From Hyaloscypha bicolor E (taxonomy: Eukaryota > Ascomycota > Leotiomycetes > Helotiales > Hyaloscyphaceae), in the NCBI RefSeq assembly GCF_002865645.1, contig NW_020194684.1, positions 3,167,030 to 3,231,029 on the forward strand: DNA of 64,000 nucleotides, given 5' to 3'. The notes below the pieces were generated by a model, which worked only from the letters and a program-made list of their open reading frames with translations, was not told where the DNA came from and ran no database searches. Shown piece by piece: positions 12,110 to 24,972 of this stretch. Position 1 is the first letter of the stretch; each line of letters begins with the position of its first letter. The position numbers and the translations under genes were made by a program.

Positions 12110-15100
12110 TTGGTTTAGTATAGATAATGAAAAGGAGAAGAAGTTAATTAAGAAATGGGAGGATAGGATTAATACTAATAATACTATAAAGGCAGATTTT
12201 CGGGAATATCTAAATACCAAGCTATATTAGTATATCTTATATAGAACTTCTAATAAGAACCTATAGGATCTATTTAAGAATAACTTCAAGGACTTTAGTA
12301 ATATGACCTTTAATTAATATAGCCATACTAAACTATAAACCCTCCGAAAATACCTTTAGTATAATAATATTTATATTAAACAGAACCATATATACCTTAC
12401 TATAGTATAGTCCCTACTTAATATTATTTAGGAAAAAATAATATATATTTAGTATAAAGCCAATATTATTAAAGATAGCCTAATTAGAATAGATCTTCTA
12501 AAAGAATTTATTATATTAATTTATCTTACTCTAGAAGAAACTAGACAGAAAGAAACCAAGTATTCTCGGTTAACTAGCCAGTCAAATTAAGATATCTATT
12601 TACCTCCTCCGAATTAAGGCTATTTACTGCTTCTACCTTTACTACTACTACTAGATCTACTACATCCGAAAGATACCTAGTTAATTCCTATTATTACTAC
12701 TAGAAAGCTTATTAGGGAAATAGTAAAGATATATACTAAGGTATAGAAATATAATAGAACTAATAATAGTTTTAACCAAAAGCTTACTATTTTCCTGGAT
12801 ATTTACTAATATATAGAGCTCCCAGAAAAGGTATTAGTAAGAGCTTTTCCTACTATATTAAAGGGACTAGTATAAGACTACTTCTATAATAACTAGCTTT
12901 CTTAACATATATATAAAGAAGCCTATACGAATATTTATAGTTTCTTTAAAGGCCCCGGTTACTATTATCGAAATTTAGACAAATAGAATATTATTACCTT
13001 AGTAACTATAATAGTAAAAGACCCTAAAAAGATAATATTCGAGCTTATCCAAATACTAATTAATAACCTATACAAATTATAATATGGCCTTATTCCTGCC
13101 TTATAAACCACCAAATTTCTATATAATAAGATTATTACTTCCTATTAAGGCTTACCGGTATACTAATATATAGTCTCGGATTCTCCTAATAATCTCGGCT
13201 AGCTTATTAATAAGCTCTAATTATCTATTATTACTTATAAGAAAAAATAATAAATTAATACCCAGATCCTCTTTATTAATTAAAAATACTATTCTTAAAA
13301 CCCTCCAAATTACTATCTATCCGGAAATCATTAATACAGACCCAGCCATAACTTCGGAACCCGTAATAACTACTTTAAGCCCTATAATTATAATAATTAT
13401 ACTCCAAAGTCATGTTTTATATATAAGAGACCTAAATACCGCTTATAGAAATATATACTAGAGAAATAAGAAGCTAAGAAAGCTTAATTTAAGAATAGAA
13501 ACCTTTACTAATTTAGATCCCGAAATACCTATAATTTTAATAAATACTTTAGTAATACTTATATATAGTATATTACCGAATTTGAAGAAGAAAAGAATAA
13601 CGAGAGTAGTAAGAACGAACTAGTAAGTAATACTTTTAAAGCCTTACTAGCAGAAATGAATAAAAGAGAGAAATATTACTTTAATTCCTATTTTATTTCT
13701 ATTAAGAGCTTTCTAGCTACTCTTATAGCCCCTGCTCCTGCTATTCCTATAACTAATACCCTTATAGATAACCTTATATCCCTTTCCCTTATATACTAGA
13801 TAATAGGCAAAAACCATATCTTAGAGCCTATTAAATAAATAGAAAATACCCAGATATTTATAATTAATAATATATTAAGATATAATACTTACTACTTTTA
13901 TAGAATTATAATTAATACTAGAGCCTCTAGATTCTTAATTACTAGTTCTAACTAATTCCAAGCTTTATAATAGACTAATAATAGTATTAAACTTAATAAA
14001 ACTACTAAAAGTCAAGTTAATATCTAGTTTAGTATTAAATCTATATCCTTTATTAGATCTATAATAGTAAGAATACTAATTAGGCAAGTATAATTCCATA
14101 TTATACCTATAAAGACTTTATTTCTACTTAGCTTAGCTAATATAGACAAGCTAGGGGTTTACTTTAATAATCTTACTAATTATCCTATTACTTCTAATAA
14201 ATGCTTTATATCTATAATATAATGTTTTAGATACTCTTTCCTGCTTTAGAATACTATTCTATAAAGCTTTATTTCCGAATCCTTTACTTATAACTCCTGC
14301 TTTCTTATAGAGATCAAATTATAATATCTATACTACTATTTTAGTTATTTATCTATTAGTAAGCTCCGAAACGTACTAGAATAAGCAGGCTATAATATTA
14401 ATATAGAAGCCCTTAAGTACCTTATAAAGTACTATAAGTAATACCAGAAATTCGGATAATTACCGGGATAATTCAAGTTTAATCTAAAAAATAATATTAG
14501 TTTTAATTACTCTATTATTATTAATATTTTCTATATTTCCGGTAAGCTTATACTTTATATTATTAATAAAGGTACTCGATATTAAGCCGGCTAATAGCTT
14601 TAAAATATTAGTATATTATATACTTGGGATACCCTAAAATAATATTAGATTAATACCTATTTAGGCCCTCCTAATTAGATTATAGTAAATACCGGAAAGC
14701 AGTTTACTAATAAGGAGTTTACTTAGCTTACAAATACTATAGGAACTAAGATTAAAATTATTCCTATAAAAGCTTATAATTTCGTCGGGATTATAGAATA
14801 CTACTATAGCCCGATTTAATATACTTACCTTATTATTATAGCCGAAATTAATAGAATTAATAAGAATACTATATTCTAAATAGCTTTTAAGGCCATTAAT
14901 GATTTTGCTAGACCTAATAGTATTATCCTAACCCTCTTGGTTTATAGTACTTTATCTCGAATAACTAAATATAATACCCTATTATTAACTATATTATAGT
15001 AATTAGTAGTACTTAAGAAGGTAATAGTAGAAATTCAGAAGCTTTAAGCTAGATACCAGATTATGAATACCCTAAATACCCGAAATAGTTCTAGTACTAC

Positions 15101-16985
15101 TAATATCTATAAACTTTCTTTAAATTTAGATATTCTTATATAATATAAAGGAAATACCGGTTAATCTAGTAATTGGAATAGACTATATAAGCTAGTAGCC
15201 ATTAATAGAGAGAATTATATACTAGCTCTACTATATAGTAATACTATCTTCCGCTTAATCTCTATAAAGCCCTTTTATATAGGGGATATTAAGGTTATTA
15301 CTAATAGCCCTGAATTTAAACCTGTTTCCGAACTCTATAGTAATACTAAAAATAATACAGGTATAATTCCTCCTATTATTCCTGCTATTTTACTAAAATA
15401 TAATAGAGGATACTTTTATAAGAACCCGGATATTATGGTATTCCTATAAAATAATAACTTATATGAGAACTCTTATTAAGTTAAAGTTACTAGCCTTCTA
15501 GAAAAGGACATATTTAAAATTACTCTCAGATTTTAGGTACTAAAAGAGATATATATCTTTAACTCCCGGTTTATTAATAAGATTAAGAATAAGGATATAA
15601 AGAAAGAGTTTAAGAAATCGAGACTAGTTATTTAAGCTTATAATAATAGTAAGAAATATATAGTATTAATATAATTATCTACTATTTAATATATTAGCCA
15701 GAGAATTATTCTTAGTATTATTACTATAATAATAAATACTATAGAACTATATTTATATAATATCTCGCAAGCTTATATCTAATTAATAACTTTACTTAAT
15801 TATAATTTTTATATTAATCTATCTCGAGAGCTTACTAGAAAGCTAAATCTAAATAATAATTCGATTCTAAAGATTATAAAACTATTATATAATATACCGG
15901 AAACCGGGAACTACTAGTTTAAGACTTACTATTTCTATTATATTAATGAGCTTTCTATAAAATAATTAACTTATAACTCTTGCTTTCTCTATAGCAAGTA
16001 ATTTTTTGGAATTATTAGCCTTTAAACTAATAATACTCTATTTATTAGAACTAATAATTTTGTAAAGGCAAAGTAACTAAAGCTCTATAAGGCTAAGTTC
16101 TTGGCTAAGGAGTATAAATGCCTTACTATTAACTATAATCTCAAGTTTAATAGAAATATTATTCATACAAATACTACTAGAATTACCTTTATATAGAAAT
16201 ACTAGTATAAAAACCTCCGAACCGTTTCTATAAAGAATACTACTACTATAAGTAATAAGAGTACTATTTATTAAGATCTCTCTATTAAGGACTAATATAT
16301 TACCTAATATACTAGAGAAGTATATATTATATTAGTCTATTAACTAGAAGCTTTATATAACCTATTAATTACTACTTAAGCTATTAAACTCTTGAAAACT
16401 AATATAAAGGCATTTAATAAGTGCATTTAATAGCAAATTAAGAATATTACTAGAGAACTAAGATTCGTAAAGCTAATAAAGGAATTCTTATACTTAATTA
16501 TTTTTACGAATACTTTATTTATAAATAATAGAGATCTCTTCTCTTAAATTAGATATGTTCTAGTTCTAGTAAATGAAATTAAATATACTAATATTATTTA
16601 CTAGTTCTCTACTAAATACAAGAGAGTTACTAGAAGTATTCTAGCTTCGGAACTCTATAATATAGCTTATGGTTTTAATATAGGTGCTTTAGTTAAATCT
16701 ATAATTAATAGAGTACTAGAAATAGAACTATTACTAGTAGTCTATATAGATTCAAAGTCATTATATAAATGCCTTATTAAATTAGGAACTACTTATAAAA
16801 AGCATCTAATAATTAATATAATATATCTCTACTAGATATATAAATAATAAGAGATTATAGAAGTTAAATAGATTAAGGGAAAATCGAATTCTACTAATTC
16901 TATAATAAAATCAAAGCTAATAAATGCCCTTAAGTACCTAATTAATACGAATACTATATAATTAGATATAGAAAAATAGGTCGAG
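12110..16985 (+). pseudogene. Copia gag-pol polyprotein remnant (dead)
   Basis: Read through many TAG/TAA codons. The gag-like part (about 12,110-13,400) carries GLVQDY-type and DNLGQLINK-type stretches of fungal copia polyproteins when stops are taken as former Gln. A zinc-knuckle-like CFIYKRP near 13,410 has lost cysteines. The protease motif D-T-G-A-S reads N-T-R-A-S (codons from 13,914). Integrase contains GPPN..IVNTGKQFTNKEF near 14,650 and GIIEYYYSP near 14,780. The RT active-site motif LQTDD reads L-stop-T-N-N at about 16,018-16,035. RNase H keeps RVTRSILASELYNIAYGF (about 16,625) and DSKSLYKCLIKLGTT (about 16,755). D to N, G to R and stop changes are all G to A or C to T, so the enzyme cannot be active. 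Confidence 0.85.
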
Positions 16986-17196
16986 TATAGATAGAGCAGA
17001 AAATAAATATATGAAATAAGAGAATATTATAGAAGTAGAAGTTATATATAAAAGGCTATGGCCTTTAGTATATAACTAAAATCCTCAGAAGTAATATAGA
17101 TATATAAAGTATTTGGGAATCTAGTACTAGGCCGGATTAGGGAATTTATATATAATTAGAGAGAAATACTATTTTTTGCGTTTTTTAGAGAGTTTC

Positions 17197-17498
17197 TAGT
17201 ATTAGTATAGCTATTTCTTTAGGAGTTACATATATAGTTACGGGATACGAGATACGGGATATAAGTAATAGGATATAAGTAACGAGATATGAGATACGAG
17301 ACTTGGTTATATAACCTTATATCCTATTAGTAACTTGACTAGTAAACTAGATTCCTTTAGGCTTAGCAGATTTAGGAATTATATATTAATACTATAATAC
17401 TATAATCCTTACTTCTAGAGAATAATAACTTTACTAACTAATATAACTAGTACTTTTATACCTATATAATAGTACTATATATTACTAGTAAACTAATA
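17197..17498 (+). repeat. 3' LTR of copia copy 1
   Basis: 302 bp, the partner of 11,131-11,432. It has suffered more transitions; for example the CACGTG of the 5' LTR is destroyed here (ACATAT near 17,227). Confidence 0.85.
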
Positions 17499-20330
17499 TT
17501 TACTTTATTTATTTTAATATATAACTCTAATTAAATAATTAATATTCTTATAAAAAGCTAAGAACTAGATTAGAAATATAAAGCTAGCTATAAATATAAA
17601 TATATATATTAATAAGAGTTAGTAAGTTTATATAACTAAATTACTATTCTAGATTAGATTAAAGCCTTTATTATTATATAAATCCTCTATATTCTTAAAT
17701 TATTTCGAGGTTTAGTAAATAATTAATAGCTATTTTATTAGGATATTATTTTTAGAATATTTTAAAATAAGAATAAAAGAATAGAATTTATAATACAAAT
17801 TATATAAGATATTAAAAATATAATATTTAAGCCAAATAAAAAATAAGATTCTATTATTTTATATTTTAAAGCTATTATTTAAAGACTAATTATAAAATAG
17901 GCCGGAATACTTATTATATAAAGGCTTATAATCTCGACTAGTCTTTTATAATCTAATTCTTATATATCTTACTAAATTTATTATAAAAAAAGTTTTTAGA
18001 GATTATAAGACTATAAATAAGCTTTTTAGTTTTAATTTACTTAAGAATAAGATATTTCAACTCTATTAGAATTTAGAAGTTCTTAATCTATTCTTTTTCT
18101 AAAAAGAAAATAGAGAAATTAATATAATAAATATATTTAGTAAATATATAAGAAACCTAGGCTTTTATTCTAGATATAAGCTCTTATCTATAATCTATAA
18201 TTTTAGAATAGAAGATCTATTTCTTATTAGTATATTTTACTAGTAATTATTAGATAAATCTATTTTTAAAACTAATAAATTCTTAAATAAGCTTTATTTA
18301 ATAGCTTAGAGAATAAAGTATAGTAATTATACTAATAAAAATACTTATTATAATTATTATATATCTAATAATACTAGAACTAATAGCTAAGGCAGCTATT
18401 TCGGTAATAAGCTATATAGTATTATTAATAACAGATTTTAGTTTATAATCTTATATTATAATTCTGAACTTTAATAATTTCTTTTAGTAGAAAAATAGTA
18501 TAAGCTTAAAAATAGCCCAGAGTTTATTACTATTAAATAGAAGCTAGAAGCTCTATCTCTAAATCCTAGAGATAACTCGGCTATTATAGATTAATAAAAG
18601 AAGTTATATATAGAAAAAAGAAAGCTTATTATTAAAAAGCTTTATAAATATTAGAAATTCTAATTAAATAGAATTCTTTTTAATAAAAGCAAAAATAATT
18701 TAATTAGGTATTACTAGATTATATTTTCCTATATTTATATCTTAATACTAGAATATAATTGCCTAGTATCTAGCTTATTTACTATTATTTCTATTTATAA
18801 TAAAAAAGACTAAATAGTCTTTTATAATATAATCTCGCTTTATTAGTAAAAAACTAAAATAATAGTTTATTCTAATTTGGAACTAGAGAAGTACCTTTAT
18901 TTATTAATAGAATCTAAGAAAAAAATAAATAGATTTATATATTTCTTAAAACCTTTTTAAAGTTTATATAATATAAAATACTAATATTATATTTTTAAAT
19001 AATAAACCGGCTATCTAGAAATAGAAATATATCTATAGCTATTATAGAAAGAGCCTTAAAGCTATTTATAGATTTATAGAATTATATTTCTTTTATAGTT
19101 AATAGGTTATAAAAAAAGACTAGTAAAAGAACTATTACTAAGTTTATTTAGATAGCTATAAATCCCTATTAGCTTAGTATAATTTACTTTTCTATAATAG
19201 AACTCTAGCTTTACCTAATATATATTTCTTCTATTTAGATAATATAATACTTTTAGTTATTAAATAAATATATTAGTTTTATAATAAAGTTAAATAAAGA
19301 AATTATATTTTTAATTACTTTAAAATCTTCGAAAAATATATTAGAAGTTTATATAAGAGTATATTACCTAAATATCTAGTTTTAAGGTTATATTATCCCG
19401 ATATTTTTATATTAATATAATAGGTGAAATTTTATTTTTAGAATAATTATAGTACTAAATTTATTAAAAAGTAAATACGGATATTCTAAAACTAAAAGAA
19501 TTAAAAGTATTATTAAGTATAAACCAGATATAGATATTAGAGAATTCTCTAAACTAGTATATAAATTTATATATTAGATAGCGGAATAATAGTATTAAAG
19601 GAGCTCTAATACTTCAAATCTAGTAGCTATTTATTCTTTTTCTTTAAATATACTATTAACTATTTCTTTAATAGCTTTATTAATACTGCCTTTACTTAAT
19701 TCGAGGGCTTTAACTCTAATAATAGATATATATAGAAGTATAACTCATATACTAGTACTATAAATTCCTAATAATACTAATAGTAATATTAATTTACTTC
19801 TTTTCTCTATATTAGATACTACTATACTTATTAGAAATAATACTATTTATTTATTATTATATTAAAGCTTTATTATTACTTCTTATAAATCAAACCTTAT
19901 AATAAAGTTTTCTAAAATATATAATATAATATAGAAATATAATATAATTAAAATAGAAGACCTTATAGATCTTAATAAAGAATTTCAAGCTTTAGAGGCT
20001 AGTAAGTCTCTTATATATATTATTATAGCTTCGAATATATATTAATAATACCGATATTTTAGAGGCTTGAATTTAATTAAAATATAGGAGCTTTTATTAT
20101 TCTAGTAAATAATATTAACTAGCTAGATCTTTTAATTATTAGAAATACTTTATTTAAAGAGAAGCTATTAGTAGAATTAACTAATATTCTAATCTATAAA
20201 AATATAGCTAATAAGAAAGAAGGGTACAAATACTTTAATAAAGATTTTATATTTATTAGTAACTTATTAGACCTAGATAACTCGAGATTACTTATTTAAT
20301 TTTTATATTATTTGCTTATTATAAACTAGA
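17499..20330 (+). other. RIP-degraded block, probable coding remnant of unknown family
   Basis: Very AT-rich. Several plus-strand stretches read as plausible protein if TAA/TAG are taken as former Gln, for instance around 19,700-20,050 (IKIEDLIDLNKEFQALEASK). They appear to lead into the chromodomain frame at 20,330-20,700. I do not recognise integrase, RT or a transposase here, and the frame linkage between segments is not secure. Confidence 0.35.
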
Positions 20331-20700
20331 TCTATAAAGTATTCCGGATTATAAAGAGCTACCCGATTTATATATTAGTAAAGCCTATAGTAGTTCTAGT
20401 AATAGTTCTATAAAAGGCATATCTATTTCTTATTAAGACTCAGAATATTAGTAGCTTAGTAAATAAGCTATTCAAGAAACTAAGCCATTTACTATAGATC
20501 CCGAGAATAACTAGTTTGAAGTTAAGCGAGTTATAAATAATTAAGTTATTCTAGTTAGTTGAGGGAAATACAAGAAAATAATTACCTAATATTAGGTTAA
20601 GTAGAAAGGATATTCAGAAGATAATAATAGCTGGATTAATAAGGCTAATATATATAAGGATCTTATTAAGGCTTATATAGCAGGAAAGAGCTCAGATTAA
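20331..20700 (+). pseudogene. Chromodomain-encoding remnant
   Basis: One frame is open, apart from stops explicable as Gln/Trp to stop, from CCGGATTAT (about 20,342) to TAA at 20,698-20,700. It contains a chromodomain: DPENN(Q)FEVKRVINN, then KYKKIIT(Q)Y(Q)VK(W)KGYSEDNNSWI, where bracketed residues are stops. The aromatic cage position in VKWKGY is one of the lost tryptophans. Chromodomains of this type end integrases of chromovirus Gypsy elements and some other fungal proteins. No integrase was recognisable upstream, so the parent family is undetermined. Confidence 0.65.
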
Positions 20701-21479
20701 AGTTATATTATATATAAGATTACTTAAAAGTATTCTTTGGTTATTCTAGTACTCTTTTATTCTATTTTATATATATATAGTTATATTCTCTATCTTTCTT
20801 TGAAAATTAATCGACTAATAAATTACTCCGGCTTAGGCTTTAATACTCTAGTTAGTAAGATTCAAACAGGTCTTATTCTTTTAAGAAATAGATTATTTCT
20901 TGCCTTAGTATAACCAGAGATCTTCTTCCTGCCTATATTCTGGCTTTTATCTATATTTATATATATATAGACAGGAGTAATTTATTTATGGCTGTAATAC
21001 TCAGGCCAATTAAACCCGGGAATTTCCCTGTAAAGGAGAGGCTATAGTATAGCTGCGATTAGTCAAATCCTAATAAGGCTACCTGCTTAATACCCAAGCT
21101 TGGATTCCTATCTAATAGACTGCGCTTTTCCCATATTAGGCTCTTCTATAATATATAATAAAAATTTTGCAATATATTAGGGAAGGGTAGTTAGAGCGAA
21201 AACTGTTAGTAGTAGCGGGGGATCGGGATTCGTAGATATATTTGAGATATCCCAGCTATAGTAGCCTTAAAAGAGGGCGACTTACTATTAGTAATATTAC
21301 GAAATTGGCCATTAAACGGAATAGTAGAATTACTATTAGCCGGGAGCTCTATATATAGCAGTAATATCCCTTTAAAAAAAAATATTATAAGATACCAGAT
21401 ATTGGAATATAGTATACTGTTTTAACTTTCCCGGTATTATAATATGAGTTAAGGGATCTGTTATACTTAACTACTTCTA
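20701..21479. other. Moderately AT-rich region, nothing recognised
   Basis: Less mutated than its left neighbour. No open frame longer than a few dozen codons and no terminal repeat seen. It may be the downstream flank of the minus-strand genes at 21,480-22,134. Confidence 0.4.
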
Positions 21480-21700
21480 CTATTCCCATTAATACCTGTC
21501 TCTTCACTCTCATAATTCGCAGCCCAGTTATTAATAATCTTTCCCACCTCTTTAAGCGCCACTGGCTTCGTTATAAAAAGGTCGATCCCAACTCTAACTG
21601 CCTCTATTTAATCTTTAATACTAGAGCGCCTAGTAAAACCAATAATTAGGCCGGATTTGGAATGCCCTTAGTATATAATTATACTATAGATAAAGCCTCT
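21480..21700 (-). pseudogene. Response-regulator receiver (REC)-like fragment
   Basis: Minus-strand frame reading SGLIIGFTRRSSIKD, then AVRVGIDLFITKPVALKEVG. The pattern GIDxFITKP is the beta5 region of a receiver domain, where the conserved Lys precedes Pro. The phospho-acceptor half is not recognisable upstream, and frames shift around 21,700-21,900. It may be the tail of a fungal hybrid histidine kinase or a separate remnant. It lies downstream of, and on the same strand as, the FunK1 remnant. Confidence 0.4.
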
Positions 21701-21995
21701 AAACTATTATACTATCTATACCCAGGTCTCTCTTACTAAGCCCTATAGACTCTATAGCACTCTTTTTTCTCTTCTCCTTAACGGGACAAATCTGTCTCGT
21801 AATACCGAATCCGTTAAGAATTAATACGGTAATATCTCTAAATTTAATATTATAACCCTCTTATCGAGCTTTAATCCTATATACCGCCTTAAGCCTATTC
21901 TGAGCCTAGAGTACCCGTGCCTTTAATCTCCTACCGAGTTATAATAGCGAGCTCCTGATATGCGGACTCAGTATACCTTCCATTATGCTTATCTA

Positions 21996-22134
21996 TTAAG
22001 TCAAGTCCTCGCATATCTCCCGGAGAATCCCTTTTATTCGAGGGTAGAGCCTTTTATCTGCCTATTCGTACGGCCTGTCTCTCGGGAAGATAATCTTCCG
22101 TAGCTTATTTACTTATAGAATAAGCGGCTCGAAA
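21996..22134 (-). pseudogene. FunK1 kinase remnant, C-terminal piece (split by transposon)
   Basis: Minus-strand frame starting at the 4-bp target site (22,131-22,134) and ending at a TAA at 21,996-21,998. It reads EPLIL-stop-VNKLRKIIFPRDRPYE and ends REICEDLT, matching my recollection of the C-terminal tail of fungal FunK1-type kinases. It continues in frame from the piece at 25,183-25,575 once the 3,048-bp element and one GAAA copy are disregarded. TGG and CAG codons have become stops, so it is a pseudogene independent of the insertion. Confidence 0.75.
22131..22134. repeat. Target-site duplication GAAA, left copy
   Basis: GAAA abuts the TGTTCACG end of the element; the matching GAAA at 25,183-25,186 abuts the other end. 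Removing the element and one copy restores continuity of the FunK1 reading frame, which verifies the duplication. Confidence 0.85.
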
Positions 22135-22324
22135 TGTTCACGCCCGTTCGTTAATACGAGCGGTTTACTAATCGGGCGCTACGATTGGTCAATCGGCCTT
22201 CCGATTAATTAATTATAGCTCCCATTAATTAATAGGAAATGGAATACGATTTGCAAGCCACAGTGGGTCCCGATTGATTAATCGAATGGCCGATTAATTA
22301 ATCGGGTAATATTGAGGTCTCGGG
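22135..22324 (+). repeat. Left terminal inverted repeat of Ginger-like element
   Basis: About 190 bp, inverted relative to 24,973-25,182. It contains several palindromic units around GATTAATTAATCGG separated by CG-containing spacers, likely transposase-binding repeats. Confidence 0.88.
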
Positions 22325-22619
22325 AATAGCAAAAGCTTTACTATATATGCCTCCTACTATGTCTAGGCGCTCCTATAGCTACCCTAGCCCTTTTTGGTGC
22401 CCTCCCCTCTACTTAATTACCTGATTCTCCTCCTTCTCTAGCTCCATTCTCACGTGCTTGCTCCTTAGCTACTCTCTTCTTTGCTCTCTCAGATACTCTT
22501 CCAGCCTTCTGAACTAATGTAATTAAACTACGATTATTCTCCTTTGCTACCGCTTTAGGGAGGGTGATTTTATCCCTCTTGTAGATTGCACTAGTAGTAG
22601 GTAAATCAGGATAAGTTGA

Positions 22620-24560
22620 TTAGGAGGTGATTTTATTGAGGGCACTATATGGCCAGAGAGTAGTAAGCTCGCCATACTTAGTAGCTAAGCGGTAGCCCTA
22701 TTTTAATTAGCTTTTATTAAAAGTAAGGCTTATAAACCATATACCTTTGGAGTCTTTTCCAGAACTCTTACTAGAATTCTAGCTATTTCCGTACTAAATC
22801 TGTATTACTTTGGGATCTGGAGGGTTGTAATCTCTTGAATATTATATTTAAGAGCTTTGGAATTCGCTCTCTTTACTATATTCTCCTTCTATTTTCTTAT
22901 ATGCTCCGTAATCCTCCTAGTTAGCTCAGATAAAATCATCTCCTCAGCTACTTTCTCCTGTTCTGCTTCCTTATCCACGAAAAAGCTATTCTCTCTATCT
23001 TCTCTATCCTCTCCATTCTCTCTATTCTCTCTATCCTCTCTATCCTCTCCAGAAGCGCTACTCTCAGTAGTACCTTCCATAGGCCCTATGGCCCCTAGGG
23101 CCGTACGTATACGGCGAGTACTCTCCTTATGGTCTAGGAAATTAGTAGGTGGCTTTTGTCTAAACCAGACCTCGTATAGTATATTTCCCTTAGGAAAAGC
23201 TGGTATAGCTATGGTATTAATTACCTATATAATTAAAGGAAGTAACTATATCTACGATTAGATACCAGTATCCGCTCGTACGGCCCGTAGTCGTTTTTTG
23301 AAGATTTAATTAGCTACTTTAATAGAGCCCTGAGATTGAGGATAATAAGCTCGTTCGCAAATAATCTTTATCTCTCTCTTCTTATAAATCTTAATTACTT
23401 TTCCCTTAAACTTACCCCTATTATTACAGGCTAAAATAGAAATATATCCATTATTATTTAGCCATTTAATAAGCTCGTCCGTAGCTTCGTCCGCAGTCTT
23501 AGCCTTAAGCCTACGGATCTATACGAACTTGGAAAAGTGGCATTTCAATTGCCAGATCCACATATATTCTCCGTCCCGATCATGCTATAATAGTATTAGT
23601 AATAGTAATACTATAGTATTAATGAAGTATAGATAAAAAGGTTCGAAATTTACGAAAATTGCAGGAATCGCGAAAATTGCAGGAATCGCAAAAATCGCAG
23701 GAAAAGCTTAAAAACGTACGAAACGTACGAAATACACGAAATGCAGGAAATACAAGAAATACAGGAAATGCAGGAAATGCAGGAAATACAGGAAATATAG
23801 GAATATAGGGGTAAATTATATAACTTAAGGGATACTTATACGAAAATCCATTAAATCCAGAACCATACGCTCGCCAGGATAATGAGATTAGATAGGTATA
23901 ATCCCCTTAGGATTCTTCTGAGCCTTTTCCTTATTATAGTAAGTATAGCGGGCACTTATCCAAGCGTGGTCGTTACGGAATAGGCCATACCAAATACGTC
24001 TTGTATACTCAAATATAGTATTAAAGGCTATTATATAGGTTATTAGTATAAAAATTAGTAAATTTAAAGGGTACTTACCTATATGTATTAATTTCTTATA
24101 AATAGTAGTTAAAACCTCAAAGGCATTATTATAGTAAAGGGTATACCGGGCTGGAATAATCTCATTATAGCGGGTATTATAGTATTTTTTATAATATATC
24201 TAATTATCCTAAAGCTCGTATAATTAGGATTCGTACTTAATATTAGCCTAGTAGCGCTTTTTTGCTTTTATTTTACTAGGGAGTAAAGTATTAGGATTTT
24301 GTAATTACTATCTAATATCTATATGTTTCCTAGTAATAAGAATTTTCCTACTACCGCCCTTAGCAAGCCTTTAATCCCATATAGCTTCGTTTTTAGCGGA
24401 CTAATTATTAATAGGGTCTTTAGTAATAGGGGAGGGCAAAAACTGAGTACTAGAGGAATGTATTCCTGGTATAGTAATATCAAAATATTACTTTATTCGG
24501 CCATAGATATGTTAACGAGGTATACGTAGGGCTGGAGATAAATAAAGGGTTAAAAGAGAT
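22620..24560 (-). pseudogene. Integrase-like transposase of Ginger-like element (dead, with introns)
   Basis: Read on the minus strand. An H2C2-type zinc region lies near 24,160-23,930 (YTRRIWYGLFRNDHAWI, then ARYTYYNKEK where two Cys have become Tyr). A likely intron ends near 24,030 (GTAAGT...CTAAT...TAG). The core follows: the first Asp is intact in MVLDLMDF (about 23,856). After a minisatellite-bearing probable intron (about 23,600-23,840) comes HDRDGEYMWIWQLK. The second Asp is Asn in CNNRGKFKG (23,423-23,425), and the Glu is Lys in YYPQSQGSIKVAN (23,318-23,320), 35 codons further on. The C-terminal domain has IQEITTLQIPK and ends YRLATKYGELTTLWPYSAL at a stop at 22,620. An acidic repeat (REN/RED units) covers about 22,980-23,050. 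Start codon not determined; at least one frameshift near 22,720. Confidence 0.8.
23640..23815. repeat. Minisatellites inside probable transposase intron
   Basis: Two arrays: GAAAATTGCAGGAATCGC-type units (about 23,655-23,705) and CAGGAAATG/CAGGAAATA units (about 23,740-23,810). Both sit between the DLMDF and HDRDGEY exons of the transposase, in a segment bounded by splice-like signals. Confidence 0.7.
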
Positions 24561-24733
24561 ATATTAGAAATAAGGTAATTAATTAGGAGGTATATAGAAT
24601 TAGTAATTATACTTGGAAAGTAGGTGCTTATACTGTGAACTATATACTATGAACTGTGTCTAGGTAGTAAAAAGGGAGTAGAGGTCCTATATATATCTAG
24701 AAGCTCTAGAGAAGTGTCTTTACCCCTATTATA

Positions 24734-24962
24734 TACTGAGAACTAAAGGGTTTCAGCTATTAGTCTTGAGGATATATTATTACATACTGAGAACTAAAGG
24801 GTTTCAGTGCCATTAGTCTTGAGGATATATTATTACATACTGAGAACTAAAGGGTTTCAGTTATTAGTCTTGAGGATATATTATTACATACTGAGAACTA
24901 AAGGGTTTCAGTCATTAGTCTTGAGGATATATTATTATATACTGAGAACTAAAGGGTTTCAG
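24734..24962. repeat. 51-53-bp tandem repeat, four units plus a partial
   Basis: Units begin TACTGAGAACTAAAGGG at 24,734, 24,785, 24,838, 24,889 and 24,940. Differences between units are one to three bases. It lies just inside the right TIR of the Ginger-like element, upstream of its transposase. Confidence 0.92.
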
Positions 24963-24972
24963 CCTCCTTAGT

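Larger units (their letters stand above)
11131..17498 (+). mobile_element. RIP-degraded Ty1/copia LTR retrotransposon, copy 1
   Basis: Two direct repeats of 302 bp bound a 5.76-kb internal region in which gag-like, protease, integrase, reverse transcriptase and RNase H remnants can be read in that order on the plus strand. Integrase before RT places it in Ty1/copia. Nearly all differences from a functional element are C to T or G to A. I could not confirm a target-site duplication (flanking 5-mers TAATT and TTTAC do not match). A 5'-incomplete relative starts near 59,859. Confidence 0.88.

Noticed and set aside
10170..22000. AT-rich DNA as mitochondrial insertion
   Set aside because: The readable remnants are nuclear retrotransposon proteins with transition-type damage, not mitochondrial genes.
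22857..23261. 134-codon plus-strand frame rich in Ser/Leu
   Set aside because: It is the antisense of the acidic repeat and adjacent part of the Ginger-like transposase; the pattern is an artefact of a CTCTCTAT-type repeat.
24734..24962. Regular repeat array resembling a CRISPR
   Set aside because: The units of 51-53 bp are tandem and nearly identical throughout with no variable spacers, and lie inside a fungal transposon. It is a minisatellite.
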